In this document: one piece after another, positions 1 through 7,724 of the stretch
Position numbering within the stretch: the first letter of the stretch is position 1
Layout of the letters: each line of letters starts with the position of its first letter
Origin: Byssochlamys sp. IMV 00236
Taxonomy: Eukaryota > Ascomycota > Eurotiomycetes > Eurotiales > Thermoascaceae
Reading direction: 5' to 3'
Assembly (NCBI GenBank): GCA_001931875.2
Contig: MSJH02000053.1
Coordinates: 1-13,308 of the forward strand
DNA length: 13,308 bases
Notes under the pieces: generated by a model
Seen by the model: only the letters and a program-made list of their open reading frames with translations
Databases searched by the model: none
Told to the model about the DNA's origin: nothing
Program-made: the position numbers and the translations under genes

Positions 1-21
1 TACAGTGAGAACGGTAAATAT

Positions 22-86
22 TGTCACTTTGCGAAAATTAAATGTCCGTTACTAAAAAACAAATGTCACTTTGCCAAAATTAAATG
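22..86. repeat. Subterminal direct repeat pair in the TIR
   Basis: A 23-bp unit, TGTCACTTTGCGAAAATTAA plus ATG, sits at 22-44 and again at 64-86 with one substitution (GCG to GCC) and a 42-bp period. Further TGTC-containing fragments follow to about 175. The same pair is mirrored at 3649-3671 and 3691-3713. Paired subterminal repeats are typical transposase-binding sites in the IR/DR subgroup of Tc1-like elements; binding here is inferred. Confidence 0.7.
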
Positions 87-226
87 ACACTAAGCCAAAA
101 GTAATTGTCCCCAAGTAAAATCGATTTGTCAACAAATAAAAATTAAATTGTCTTTTACAAAAATATACTTGTCAATTGCAATATAAGTTTGCGATTAATA
201 TATTGTTTTTTAGACAATTAGAATAT

Positions 227-448
227 TTAGAATGGGGTTTTATTATAACAATGAATGATTTGTCGTTTAGAATGACTAGCGAAGTTGTACAAATTTTCAA
301 CAGGTATGTCATTACAAGCCTCAGACATTTTTTCTTCAGTCAACAACCTGTGACACTTCAATCTTCCTTTTACAATTGCCCAGAACTGTTCAATTGGATT
401 TAATTCAAGCGAATATGGGGGCAGATACATCACCCTATAACCGCGACT
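227..448 (-). pseudogene. Tc1/mariner transposase, C-terminal remnant (left TIR)
   Basis: The minus-strand frame reads RGYRV, then LPPYSLELNPIEQFWAIVKG, and continues to a natural stop after ...CYNKTPF. PPYS-x-ELNPIE-x-FW is the hallmark around the third catalytic acid of Tc1/mariner DDE transposases, and the Glu of NPIE is retained. Only about 73 codons are present; the DNA-binding domain and the first two catalytic aspartates are missing, so it cannot be a working transposase. Similarity starts abruptly at about 448, where the 11-bp array begins, which marks a fusion breakpoint. The usual Pro in YSPELNP is Leu here. An identical copy lies in the other arm. Confidence 0.88.
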
Positions 449-585
449 TCTGTTACGGTTCTGTTACGGTTCTGTTACGGTTACGTTACGGTTCTGTTAT
501 ACTATTTTTATTGGATGGCGGAACTCTAAAACTGTAATTACGTCACGTTACGGTTACGTTACGGTTACGTTCCGGCTACGGTCCT
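448..585. promoter_or_regulatory. Inner-TIR repeat array with CCAAT- and CRE-like sites
   Basis: Three exact copies of the 11-mer TTCTGTTACGG (448-480) are followed by TTACGTTACGG (481-491). A second TTACGG/TTACGT cluster lies at 546-585. Between them are ATTGG (510-514, an inverted CCAAT box) and TTACGTCA (538-545, resembling a CREB/ATF half-palindrome). The block to 566 is repeated in the right TIR, so it lies upstream of both cargo genes in the same relative orientation. Just inside the left arm, GCGGAACTCTAAA and TTTTATTGGATGG recur (591-640), showing local duplication. A promoter role is inferred from position and motifs only. Confidence 0.5.
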
Positions 586-664
586 GTTATGCGGAACTCT
601 AAAGTTACAACTACGTAATGGTGCTTTTATTGGATGGGAATACAAAACTTTTTCTCAAGAGCAT

Positions 665-1258
665 ATGTTGAACTACGAACAGATTTGCAAGATACTATCT
701 GAGGATCAAGAAGTCATTGACATTATAACCAAGGACTTACTGAACGTCTATGAAGATTCTTATACACTTGATTCAGCTCAAATTCTAGCGAATGGAGTAA
801 GCGTTACTTATACACCACATTTAGCAGTTCATTCTGCTTTGCCACCTATCATTATACAGTTTCACCCACATGCTAGTCAAGATATAATGATAAACGCCAT
901 TGATCAATGCTTTCAAGTTTATTTGCGAAGCAATCAGCTCCCAGTGGTATTGTTTATTTCTTCTGACAAAACCTCAAAATCATTTTTCGACCCATTTGTA
1001 CAATTACAGAGCAAATCGTATCTGTATCATTTGCCAAATACTGTATGGTCGCGTAAATGCCTATTAATATCTGAGCGCTCTTTTGGTCAAGGTGCTCCTA
1101 AAGACGAAAATTTGAATGAACTTGTTGCTCTGTCGATGTGTCTTCTTCAAGATGAACAGATAATCGCAACGCTAGGTAGATCGCAAAACGCTGCCATCCA
1201 GCATCTATATAATAAATACAAGACCATTTTTGATCCCGATTGCAACAACCAACTTTGA
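665..1258 (+). CDS. PD-(D/E)XK-like paralogue, motif residues lost, 197 aa
   Basis: This is a paralogue of the protein at 2063-3133. Both share an ...IIT...L leader, a strand ending in Y-x-P, the pair PPII, a hydrophobic block ending LPVVLFIS (LPILLIF in the partner) and a W-x-x-K-C-x-L motif followed by an L-x-x-x-x-A-L-S helix. Where the partner has RSDVVYEP this protein has GVSVTYTP (Asp to Ser, residue 46). Where the partner has IVEVQ it has IIQFH (Glu to Gln, residue 65; Gln to His, residue 67). It also lacks the partner's ~130-residue charged C-terminal tail. It is therefore probably catalytically dead if the family is a nuclease. The frame is open from ATG with no internal stop, so it may be a real gene, perhaps a regulator or decoy, or an early pseudogene. 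I see no convincing upstream exon. Confidence 0.6.
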   Translation: MLNYEQICKILSEDQEVIDIITKDLLNVYEDSYTLDSAQILANGVSVTYTPHLAVHSALPPIIIQFHPHASQDIMINAIDQCFQVYLRSNQLPVVLFISSDKTSKSFFDPFVQLQSKSYLYHLPNTVWSRKCLLISERSFGQGAPKDENLNELVALSMCLLQDEQIIATLGRSQNAAIQHLYNKYKTIFDPDCNNQL

Positions 1259-2062
1259 GAGTAAGATTTGTCCCACTTTTTTCCATTGTAGTTACTTACT
1301 ACTTCATTGTTAAACTTTTATAGGGCGTTACAATTCTTCAATAGACAGCGTGGCTGCTTCAGGCCACTCACTTACTTGGTATAAAGTCTAAACAAATAAT
1401 TTGGCTGATAGATTGTATTAAAATAAATACAAGGATTAAACTAGATGAAAGTACTTTTTTAAATATGCCAAAATGTGGTTATTTTTGCTAATCTGATCTA
1501 CAATAAAGTGAAATAAAATAGATGGTTCTTTTTTTTTTATTGCTCTATCAACACATGATTGCTATTTTTGAGTTGAACTTGAACTAATCTAGTAATAAAA
1601 TCAACTAACAAATTATCTATGCAAACATACGCTACTTATCAGATTTCATCATAGCGCATTGAGCACAGCATGAGTATACCACCTGGTTTATTTTCAATAT
1701 TTACTCAAGAACTTTATCAACCAAAGGCTGTACGATCATTTCCGGTGGATTCCTGACTACACACTTTCATCACCTATTTAATTTTTTTAAGCGAGACGGT
1801 TGGCGTAACCAATTATTTTCTCCTGTATGACTTCAAAAATTACAACAGACTCAAATGAGGCATTATACAGCGCCTGTATACAATGTAAGAGCGCTAGGAA
1901 GAGATATACTATGAACAGGAGTTATATTTTTTTTACTATATATAATATAAATAATAATAAGTGTCAGAAACTAGGATAAAAGCAATAAGTGAAAGACAAG
2001 TTGAGTTTATTGAAAATGGTCTTTAGCAATGAAAGGAGAGGTAGATGGAGAAAAAAAAAAAA
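1259..2062. other. Convergent intergenic spacer inside the element
   Basis: AT-rich DNA between the 3' ends of the two cargo genes. It has several AATAAA-like stretches (for example near 1423 and 1502), which could serve as polyadenylation signals for the plus-strand gene. I saw no frame with recognisable protein similarity and no RNA gene. Confidence 0.5.
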
Positions 2063-3133
2063 CTAGTCATTCTTCTTGAATCTGTTGTACTGTACGCGCA
2101 ATACTTCAGCATTCTTGTATTTAATAACATCGGTTTTCTGTTTAAGCTGAGTATAGCAATCGCGCCAGTTCATGCGTTTGCGAGTTGATTTATATTTTTC
2201 GACAAACTTCATAGTATTCTCGTACCTTTCTTCATCTGCACTTTTACCAATTGTCGTATCGTTAGAGGGTTCTTCAGTATCCACTTCCTCAAAACGTCTT
2301 TTTACTTGTTGTAGCTTTTGTATTCCAGAAACAGCTTCTTCTTGTAATGAAGGTGAGTCGTATCGCATACGTTCTGCAGTGTTTAATATTCTTTCGTAAT
2401 GTTGGATACCAATATTACATACACTTGTTATCGTATCCAAGAGCTCTGTTTCGCGTTTGATAGACTGTTTTAGAAAATCCTTGGCTATTTGAAATAGTGA
2501 TTGAGTTACGGGATCCTTCCACGAATTGCTTTCCAATAAACATGTTTGTTGCTTTATCAAAAAAACTGATAATGCAGTGAATGGGTGAAGCTCGTTGTTG
2601 GTTTCAGAAGAAGCACTATTCGCGTTGACTAGATAACATTTCTTCGCCCAATACTCGCATGATAGAGACAGAGCACAAAAATTGTTGAGACTAGATCTAT
2701 CATTTGTACTTATGCTTGTAGTTCGAGTGTTGAATATAAGCAAGATAGGCAATACTTTATATCTGCAATACGCCATAATACAGTAGTGTGCTGCCCGGTT
2801 CATAAAATCAGCGTTAACCGTTGCTTGTACTTCTACAATAATGGGTGGTTGATCCAAAGACACATGCATAGGCTCATATACGACATCAGATCTGAGGCCG
2901 TGATCCCATTCTGCGTCGCCGATTCTATAAGCATCTCCATTGGTATCCATTAAAGTTCTTGTGATTATGTTCTTCACGTCAGAATGTTTCAGAACGAATT
3001 TACTCATTTGATCAGAACCAGGGCATTCACTGAAGGGTATTTTCCATGTCAATAAGTCTCCTATTTGTATGGAGCAATATTAACTTTTCAACCAAATGGA
3101 ATACATGACATTAAACTTACCTTGAGAAGTCAT
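2063..3133 (-). CDS. Putative PD-(D/E)XK nuclease-like cargo protein, ~336 aa, one intron
   Basis: Exon 1 (3133-3121) encodes MTSQ plus one base of codon 5. A 60-nt intron (3120-3061) has GTAAGT at its start and AATAG at its end; exon 2 runs 3060-2063. This restores an ATG start where the long frame alone has none. Residues ~61-68 read RSDVVYEP and ~78-83 IIVEVQ, followed by FMNRAAHY and LPILLIF. The spacing of Asp63, Glu81 and Gln83, then R-x-x-x-Y, resembles the D...ExQ core of PD-(D/E)XK nucleases, including the Rpn/transposase-associated branch. Residues ~190-336 are mostly charged and probably helical, with Lys/Arg clusters near the end that could bind DNA or act as a nuclear signal. Its start lies 36 bp inside the right TIR. 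Family assignment rests on motif pattern alone; nuclease activity is inferred. Confidence 0.72.
3061..3120 (-). other. Intron of the nuclease-like cargo gene
   Basis: A 60-nt intron in phase 1 with 5' GTAAGT (3120-3115) and 3' AATAG (3065-3061). Removing it joins ATG ACT TCT CAA G to GA GAC TTA TTG and keeps the frame open into the long exon. Its size matches the introns of RPS6 and MMS2 in this window. Confidence 0.75.
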
Positions 3134-3168
3134 GAAAACGTAACGTAACCGTAACAGAACCGTAACAG

Positions 3169-3734
3169 AACCGTAACGTAACCGTAACGTGACGTAATTA
3201 CAGTTTTAGAGTTCCGCCATCCAATAAAAATAGTATAACAGAACCGTAACGTAACCGTAACAGAACCGTAACAGAACCGTAACAGAAGTCGCGGTTATAG
3301 GGTGATGTATCTGCCCCCATATTCGCTTGAATTAAATCCAATTGAACAGTTCTGGGCAATTGTAAAAGGAAGATTGAAGTGTCACAGGTTGTTGACTGAA
3401 GAAAAAATGTCTGAGGCTTGTAATGACATACCTGTTGAAAATTTGTACAACTTCGCTAGTCATTCTAAACGACAAATCATTCATTGTTATAATAAAACCC
3501 CATTCTAAATATTCTAATTGTCTAAAAAACAATATATTAATCGCAAACTTATATTGCAATTGACAAGTATATTTTTGTAAAAGACAATTTAATTTTTATT
3601 TGTTGACAAATCGATTTTACTTGGGGACAATTACTTTTGGCTTAGTGTCATTTAATTTTGGCAAAGTGACATTTGTTTTTTAGTAACGGACATTTAATTT
3701 TCGCAAAGTGACAATATTTACCGTTCTCACTGTA
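3169..3734. repeat. Right terminal inverted repeat (566 bp)
   Basis: Reverse complement of 1-566, with the same contents mirrored: array and CRE-like TGACGTAA (3190-3197) on the inner side, transposase remnant (3287-3508) and terminal ...CACTGTA. Host DNA resumes at 3735. Confidence 0.93.
3287..3508 (+). pseudogene. Tc1/mariner transposase, C-terminal remnant (right TIR)
   Basis: This is the mirror copy of the left remnant, encoding the same residues from SRGYRV through the ELNPIEQFW motif to the natural stop. It retains the third catalytic Glu but nothing upstream of it. Both copies read outward toward the element ends, as the single transposase of an ordinary element does relative to its own 3' TIR, so each arm is effectively a copied mariner 3' end. 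Confidence 0.88.
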
Positions 3735-4038
3735 CCTCAAAGCACATAAACACACACACACACAAAAACAAAAACCTTGTCTTATCTATTAAATGACCAT
3801 TTTGAGATCACGCGTGTGAACAAGTTTATATATGCATGATGCAAATCTCTCTTTGTGTTTTTGCCTTTTTGTTATTTTTTGGTGTTCAGATCGGACCGGA
3901 CTAAATATTAAAAAAAGAGGGCAGGAGAAGTTGAAGAGAGATCAAAGGCGTATATTTTCATACACAGCAAAGCTCACAATAAAACTCAAGGCATCCCTCA
4001 TCCATGATCTGTCTTTTCCCCGCCCTATTTGACGAGAC
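3735..4038 (+). promoter_or_regulatory. RPS6 upstream region
   Basis: The 304 bp between the transposon end and the RPS6 start hold a (CA)n run (about 3750-3764), a TATA-like TTTATATATG at about 3825, pyrimidine-rich stretches and a purine-rich GAGGGCAGGAG segment near 3917. I cannot define the transcription start. No other gene is visible. Confidence 0.45.
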
Positions 4039-4986
4039 ATGAAGGTGTGTATGTGATAAGGATGGATTGACACTAGATGGATTGATGATTCATTTTGTTA
4101 TACGACAGCACACTGACTCCAATTTCTGTTAGTTGAATATCGCCAACCCAGCCACTGGCTGCCAAAAGTTGATTGAAATTGAAGATGAACGTAGACTGTA
4201 AGTAATTTCGGAATGGTAGAATGACACATTTTGTGTGGAAAAATAAAAGTTAATATATATATATATTACAGTCGAGGCTTTTACGACAAGCGTATGGCCC
4301 AAGAGGTCTCTGGCGACGCTCTCGGTGATGAATTCAAGGGTTACGTTTTCCGTATCACTGGTGGTAACGACAAACAAGGTTTCCCTATGAAGCAAGGTGT
4401 TCTCTTACCCCACCGTGTTAAGCTCTTGATGTCCAAGGGTCACTCTTGCTACCGTCCTCGTCGTACTGGTGAACGCAAGAGAAAGTCAGTCCGTGGTTGT
4501 ATCGTCGGTCCTGATCTTTCTGTCTTGTCTCTTGTTGTTGTCAAGCAAGGTGAGCAAGATATTCCCGGTTTGACTGACACGACTGTTCCCAAGCGTCTTG
4601 GTCCTAAGCGTGCTTCCAAGATTAGAAAGTTCTTTGTATGTTTATATATACGCACAAGCAGTGACGATTTTTTTTTACTAATGATTTGTAAATAGAACTT
4701 GTCCAAGGAAGACGATGTCCGTAAATATGTCATCCGTCGTGAAGTTCAACCCAAGGCTGAAGGTAAGAAGGCCTACACCAAAGCCCCCAAGATTCAACGC
4801 CTTGTGACCCCTCGCACCCTTCAACACAAGAGACGTAGACAAGCTATTAAGCGTAGAAGAACCGAAGCTTCCCGTGAAGCCGAAGCTGAATATAAGCAAT
4901 TACTTGCCAAGCGTGTCAAGGAGGCCAAGGACAAGAAGATCGAACGCCGTCGTACTTCTTCCATGCAAAAATCTGCATCTGCTTAA
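4039..4986 (+). CDS. RPS6: 40S ribosomal protein S6 (eS6), four exons
   Basis: Exons are 4039-4044 (ATG AAG), 4133-4197, 4272-4635 and 4696-4986, giving 241 aa (yeast ~236, human 249). The introns (88, 74 and 60 nt) start GTGTGT, GTAAGT and GTATGT and all end TAG or CAG. Recognisable eS6 blocks are [100 protein letters not shown] and [20 protein letters not shown]. The basic C-terminus ends in [13 protein letters not shown], matching the conserved Ser cluster phosphorylated by S6-type kinases. The protein is a structural component of the 40S subunit. A first exon of only two codons before an intron is common in ribosomal protein genes. Codon use (CGT, AAG, CTT, GTC) is more biased than in the neighbouring cargo genes, as expected for high expression. 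It appears intact. Confidence 0.97.
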
Positions 4987-5003
4987 TTTATTCTTGCATC
5001 ACA

Positions 5004-5009
5004 AATAAA
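5004..5009 (+). terminator. RPS6 polyadenylation signal
   Basis: Canonical AATAAA 18 nt after the RPS6 stop codon, followed by a T-rich stretch. Confidence 0.6.
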
Positions 5010-5221
5010 ATCAACTTTTTTCTAAGCGTATAAAGACGATTTTGATTGTTATTATTTTTGTGTAGTACACACGACATCAATATGATTCAACTCTGTGTAA
5101 AGAAAAAAAAAAGATAAATGAACTGGGTACAGGATGTTGTCAAATGAGCCGTGGAAAAAGTTATGCAGCCAGTTGAATCATGTACGTAATTTTATTTTTT
5201 GCTTTAAATTTCTAGTTTTAT

Positions 5222-5270
5222 TTCTTTTTTTTTTTTTTTTCTCTCTCTTCTCTTCTCTTCTCTCTCTTGA
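5222..5270 (+). promoter_or_regulatory. Poly(T)/CT-rich tract before the small secreted gene
   Basis: A run of T interrupted once, then (CT)n/TCTTC repeats, ends 16 bp before the start codon at 5286. Such CT-rich tracts commonly mark core promoters of well-expressed fungal genes near the transcription start. The rest of 4987-5221 contains no gene I can support. Confidence 0.5.
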
Positions 5271-5285
5271 TATCATTTTTGACAA

Positions 5286-5465
5286 ATGAAGATCGTATAT
5301 GCTTTATTCATTCTGTGTGCAGTCTCTGTTCAAGCAATACCCGTATTCGATGCAGAGTTGATGGCAAGTCCATTTATTCATGAACGTAATATTCGTTATC
5401 GTGGTGGCAGTAAAACACCAAACATTACATCTGAAAAGAATGTCAACCTCATAAAAGAGCAATAA
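5286..5465 (+). CDS. Small secreted peptide, 59 aa
   Basis: An uninterrupted ATG-to-TAA frame of 59 codons. Residues 1-17 (MKIVYALFILCAVSVQA) form a textbook signal peptide: Lys at position 2, a hydrophobic core, and small residues at -3/-1 (V-x-A) before IPVFDAEL. The mature part would be ~42 aa, has no cysteine, and contains RNIRYRGGSKTPNITSE, a basic patch and one possible N-glycosylation site (NIT). A CT-rich promoter tract precedes it and AATAAA follows at 5550. I recognise no family. It could be a secreted signalling or effector-like peptide or a wall-associated product. The alternative, a chance frame, is made unlikely by the signal peptide and flanking signals together. No intron is needed. 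Confidence 0.68.
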   Translation: MKIVYALFILCAVSVQAIPVFDAELMASPFIHERNIRYRGGSKTPNITSEKNVNLIKEQ

Positions 5466-5549
5466 GGTTCTTTCTCTCTTCTTTTTCTGTAAATATGTGT
5501 TATACAACAATCACCCCAAACATTTTTGTTTTGGTTTTTTTTTTCTCGA

Positions 5550-5555
5550 AATAAA
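5550..5555 (+). terminator. Polyadenylation signal of the small secreted gene
   Basis: AATAAA 84 nt after the stop at 5465, preceded by a T-rich stretch. Confidence 0.5.
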
Positions 5556-5707
5556 GGCCTGTAAATAGGGAATTTGATAAAATATCTGTTTTCATATGTG
5601 TCCTTTTTAGGTAAATTTAAAACATCTATAAAATTCTATGTGGATGAAATATGGGTAATGCGCCAATGCTACAATTTAGACTCCGTGTACAAGTATAAGC
5701 ATATGGG

Positions 5708-5713
5708 TTTATT
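5708..5713 (-). terminator. MMS2 polyadenylation signal
   Basis: TTTATT on plus is AATAAA on minus, about 47 nt beyond the MMS2 stop. The MMS2 and secreted-peptide transcripts converge here. Confidence 0.5.
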
Positions 5714-5759
5714 CTTTTCTCTCTTTTTCTTTTTTCACTCATTCAAATTTCCTCTTTTA

Positions 5760-6396
5760 TCAAAAGGTTGTACCTTCAGGAGGCTGGGATAACTTTTTAC
5801 CGACAGTAGCCATTTCTCTATGACAACAATTAGCATATAAACATAGATAGGGGGAAGATCATTGAATGATTTACCTTCTTAGCTCTGTCAAAACAGTCTC
5901 GAGTGTATAATTTGGTCTCCAATTGGCAAGACAAGGTAAACGATTGGGTTCAACCTACACAAAGTATGAGTATCATTCATTAAGAAAACAATTTTGTACC
6001 TTTCCAGTCTGAGGGTTGACACTGGGTAAATTGATTCTTGAAACGAATTGAACTGACGGAGGTTCACTTGGGTAGTTGTCTCCACAATATACTTTTAAGC
6101 TGTAAATACGATTTTCGTGAACAGACTATTCGGAAACGAATGAGTTATGTTTCAACATTTTGTTATATATATATTTTACATGAGGCGCACCAAGAATGGT
6201 GGCATGCCAGTTGTGCATCAAGATATCATCGTCTGCTAATCCATAGCTGCAAGCACCGTCTCCAATACCTTTCTCTCCTTTTTCTAATTCTTCTAACAAA
6301 CGAAAATTACGAGGAACTATACAAAGGTTATTTAGTCATTTGTACTGCATGTATCTCTTTGTTACTGTTCAAATTGTCATCTTTACCTTGCGCCAT
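5760..6396 (-). CDS. MMS2: Ubiquitin-conjugating enzyme variant MMS2/UEV1, five exons
   Basis: Exons are 6396-6387, 6316-6180, 6125-6000, 5954-5875 and 5817-5760; introns are 70, 54, 45 and 57 nt, all GT...AG. The product is 136 aa (yeast Mms2 137, human 145). Diagnostic stretches are [75 protein letters not shown] and [13 protein letters not shown], ending with QPPEGTTF. As in all UEVs the E2 fold is present but the catalytic cysteine of active E2s is absent. Known role: it pairs with Ubc13 to build Lys63-linked ubiquitin chains, including on PCNA in error-free DNA damage tolerance. The first exon carries only three codons plus one base. All splice junctions keep the frame, so the gene looks functional. 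It is invisible to a simple ORF scan because every exon is short. Confidence 0.95.
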
Positions 6397-6740
6397 TATA
6401 AACAGAGAAAAAAAAAGCGTTTGTTTTCTTTGTAAGAAAAAAAAATGTTTATTTAAAAGGTCTGAAATAATCACCCATCTGCGGATACTGAAAAGAAGAC
6501 ATGACGTAGAGCCTTTGGTTGCATTCACGTAAATACCCAACGAAAAACACTGCTTTTGTGGCAGTTTTTCTTTTATACTTTGTGTTCCTTTTTTTAAAGT
6601 AAATAGTGTGCTCCTTTTTCGAACCATATCGTTTCTTCTCAATAATCCAAGTTGTTAGTCACTGACATCTTGTTCCTTTAAATAGCATTGCTTCTTATTT
6701 TATAGCTCTATTATTCTCTCTATTTCTATCTTTTTAAAAA
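6397..6740. other. Divergent spacer between MMS2 and the MULE
   Basis: The MMS2 side has a pyrimidine-rich stretch on minus just before its ATG. The MULE side has TTTAAATAG (about 6677) and a CT-rich tract before ATG 6741, both promoter-like. A hairpin with GAAAAA/TTTTTC and CTGC/GCAG arms lies at 6542-6570. I saw no clear MULE terminal inverted repeat here and no gene. Confidence 0.45.
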
Positions 6741-7724
6741 ATGAACTCTTCAACTGAAATTAACATTGCTACTTACAGTCCTGTACCTGAGCTTCAAGTT
6801 ACGGATATTGCACAGTACAAGAAAATTATTGAGAGCCATGTTGTTAAGTATGGTCTTAAGTGGATTATTAGGAAGACAGCTAGAAATGACATCACGGATC
6901 AAGATTTGGATGAAGCTAGAGGTAGACCACGTACAGACTACCTTTGGAGAAGTCTGTATGAATGCCATCGCGCTGGAAGCAAGCGACACACTATGGCCGT
7001 TTAAAGAGCCTTGCAAAAAAAGTAAGAAGATCAGATGCAAGGCTCGTTTGATAGCAACTTGCTATTTCAGCAACCCTGAGAAATTGGTTATCACGGTGGA
7101 TGGTAACCACTGTCATGTACTCGGCTCTGCAGAGGATCTTCAATACCTTCCTCAGTCTGCAAATGTCAACAGAGCCATCCTTCAGCGATTGCAAGAAGGA
7201 TACAATACAAGAAGCGTACGTTTTGCTATGCATAGAGCATTTCGCTCTCACAATGAAGCTCCAACAAGCATTCCTCACAGGGATAGCTTTATTCATAGTG
7301 AAGATGTGTACAACATCTTCAGAAAGGTATTGAAAGAACCTACAAGAGGCATGACAATCAGAAAGTCTCTGTCAAATTCTGGTTGAACCATTTGGAAACA
7401 AAGAATTACAATGTATTCATCGACAATGACTACGACAGTTCATTCACCTTTGGATTCTGCTCAACTTGGCAAGCATCTCTTTTAGCCGAAACGAAGGATT
7501 TTTCTTTGGATGCAACGCATAACACCACCGCATTTAAAAATGGTCTGTTGCATACTTTGGTGATCAGGCATGCAGAAACTGGAACTGGCTGTCCTGTTGC
7601 ATGCCTCTTCACTACTGATAGATCTTTCTTGCCTGTAAGTCATTGGCTCTACCATTTAAAACATCCTGCCAGTCTCTGTCCTGAAAAGATTACGATTGAC
7701 ATGAGCAACGTGGAAGAAAATGCG
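6741..7724 (+). pseudogene. MULE-type transposase, N-terminal and DDE half (frameshifted)
   Basis: Three consecutive plus-strand frames together read as one protein. The first starts MNSSTEINIATYSP after a promoter-like tract and ends in YECHRAGSKR. The second continues KKSKKIRCKARLIATCY, VITVDGNHCH and NTRSVRFAMHRAFRSHNE. The third has FTFGFCSTWQASLLAE, FSLDATHNTT, GCPVACLFTTDRS and EKITIDMSNVEENAI. Cys/His residues of the first two blocks resemble the N-terminal zinc domain of FAR1/MULE proteins. LDATHNT and ITIDMSNVEENAI match the first and second catalytic Asp motifs of the MULE DDE domain. Frame changes near 6995 and 7350 destroy the gene. It stops matching at NVEENAI (7724), where sequence of the opposite half begins. 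The third catalytic residue and the SWIM domain are absent on this strand. Confidence 0.82.

Larger units (their letters stand above)
1..566. repeat. Left terminal inverted repeat (566 bp)
   Basis: This arm is the reverse complement of 3169-3734; pairing holds to position 566 and then breaks. From the outside in it contains the CAGTG terminus, a pair of 23-bp direct repeats (22-44 and 64-86), a transposase 3' remnant (448-227, minus), an 11-bp tandem array (448-491) and a short promoter-like stretch with ATTGG and TTACGTCA. It is much longer than ordinary Tc1/mariner TIRs, which are usually tens to a few hundred bp. Confidence 0.93.
1..3734. mobile_element. Composite Tc1/mariner-type element with 566-bp TIRs and nuclease-like cargo
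   Basis: Seen: position n in the left arm pairs with position 3735-n in the right arm. The outer ends read TACAGTGAGAACGG and its complement, so a TA (the usual Tc1/mariner target duplication) flanks a CAGTG terminus. Both arms hold the same outward-facing end of a DDE transposase gene. The interior (567-3168) holds two convergent paralogous genes and no complete transposase. Known: Tc1/mariner elements insert at TA and normally encode one ~340-aa transposase. Inferred: this is a non-autonomous derivative, moved in trans by a full-length relative, that fused two transposase 3' halves around cargo. The near-identity of the arms suggests recent formation, movement or gene conversion. The left flank lies outside the window, so the TA duplication can be seen only as the element's own ends. 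Confidence 0.88.

Noticed and set aside
176..403. 75-aa frame on plus (mirrored at 3559-3332 minus)
   Set aside because: It is antisense to the transposase remnant in each TIR and duplicated only because the TIR is; no recognisable content.
448..585. TTACGG arrays as telomeric repeats
   Set aside because: The unit is TTACGG within an 11-mer, not the fungal TTAGGG, and it is interior to a TIR with sequence on both sides.
2172..2399. 75-aa frame on plus
   Set aside because: Antisense shadow of the nuclease-like cargo gene.
4449..4733. 94-aa frame on minus, and the minus frames at 4129-4395 and 4678-4899
   Set aside because: Antisense shadows of RPS6 exons, crossing its introns.
3750..5270. 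Simple repeats: (CA)n near 3750, (TA)n near 4252, (CT)n near 5240 as CRISPR or satellite
   Set aside because: They are short microsatellites in spacers or an intron; no direct repeats with unique spacers exist in the window.
6542..6570. GC/T-rich hairpin resembling a bacterial terminator
   Set aside because: Eukaryotic context in an AT-rich promoter spacer; the stem has a bulge and no gene ends here.
6038..6642. Plus frame 6038-6532 and minus frame 6328-6642
   Set aside because: Both run through MMS2 exons and introns or its promoter; the spliced MMS2 model explains the region.
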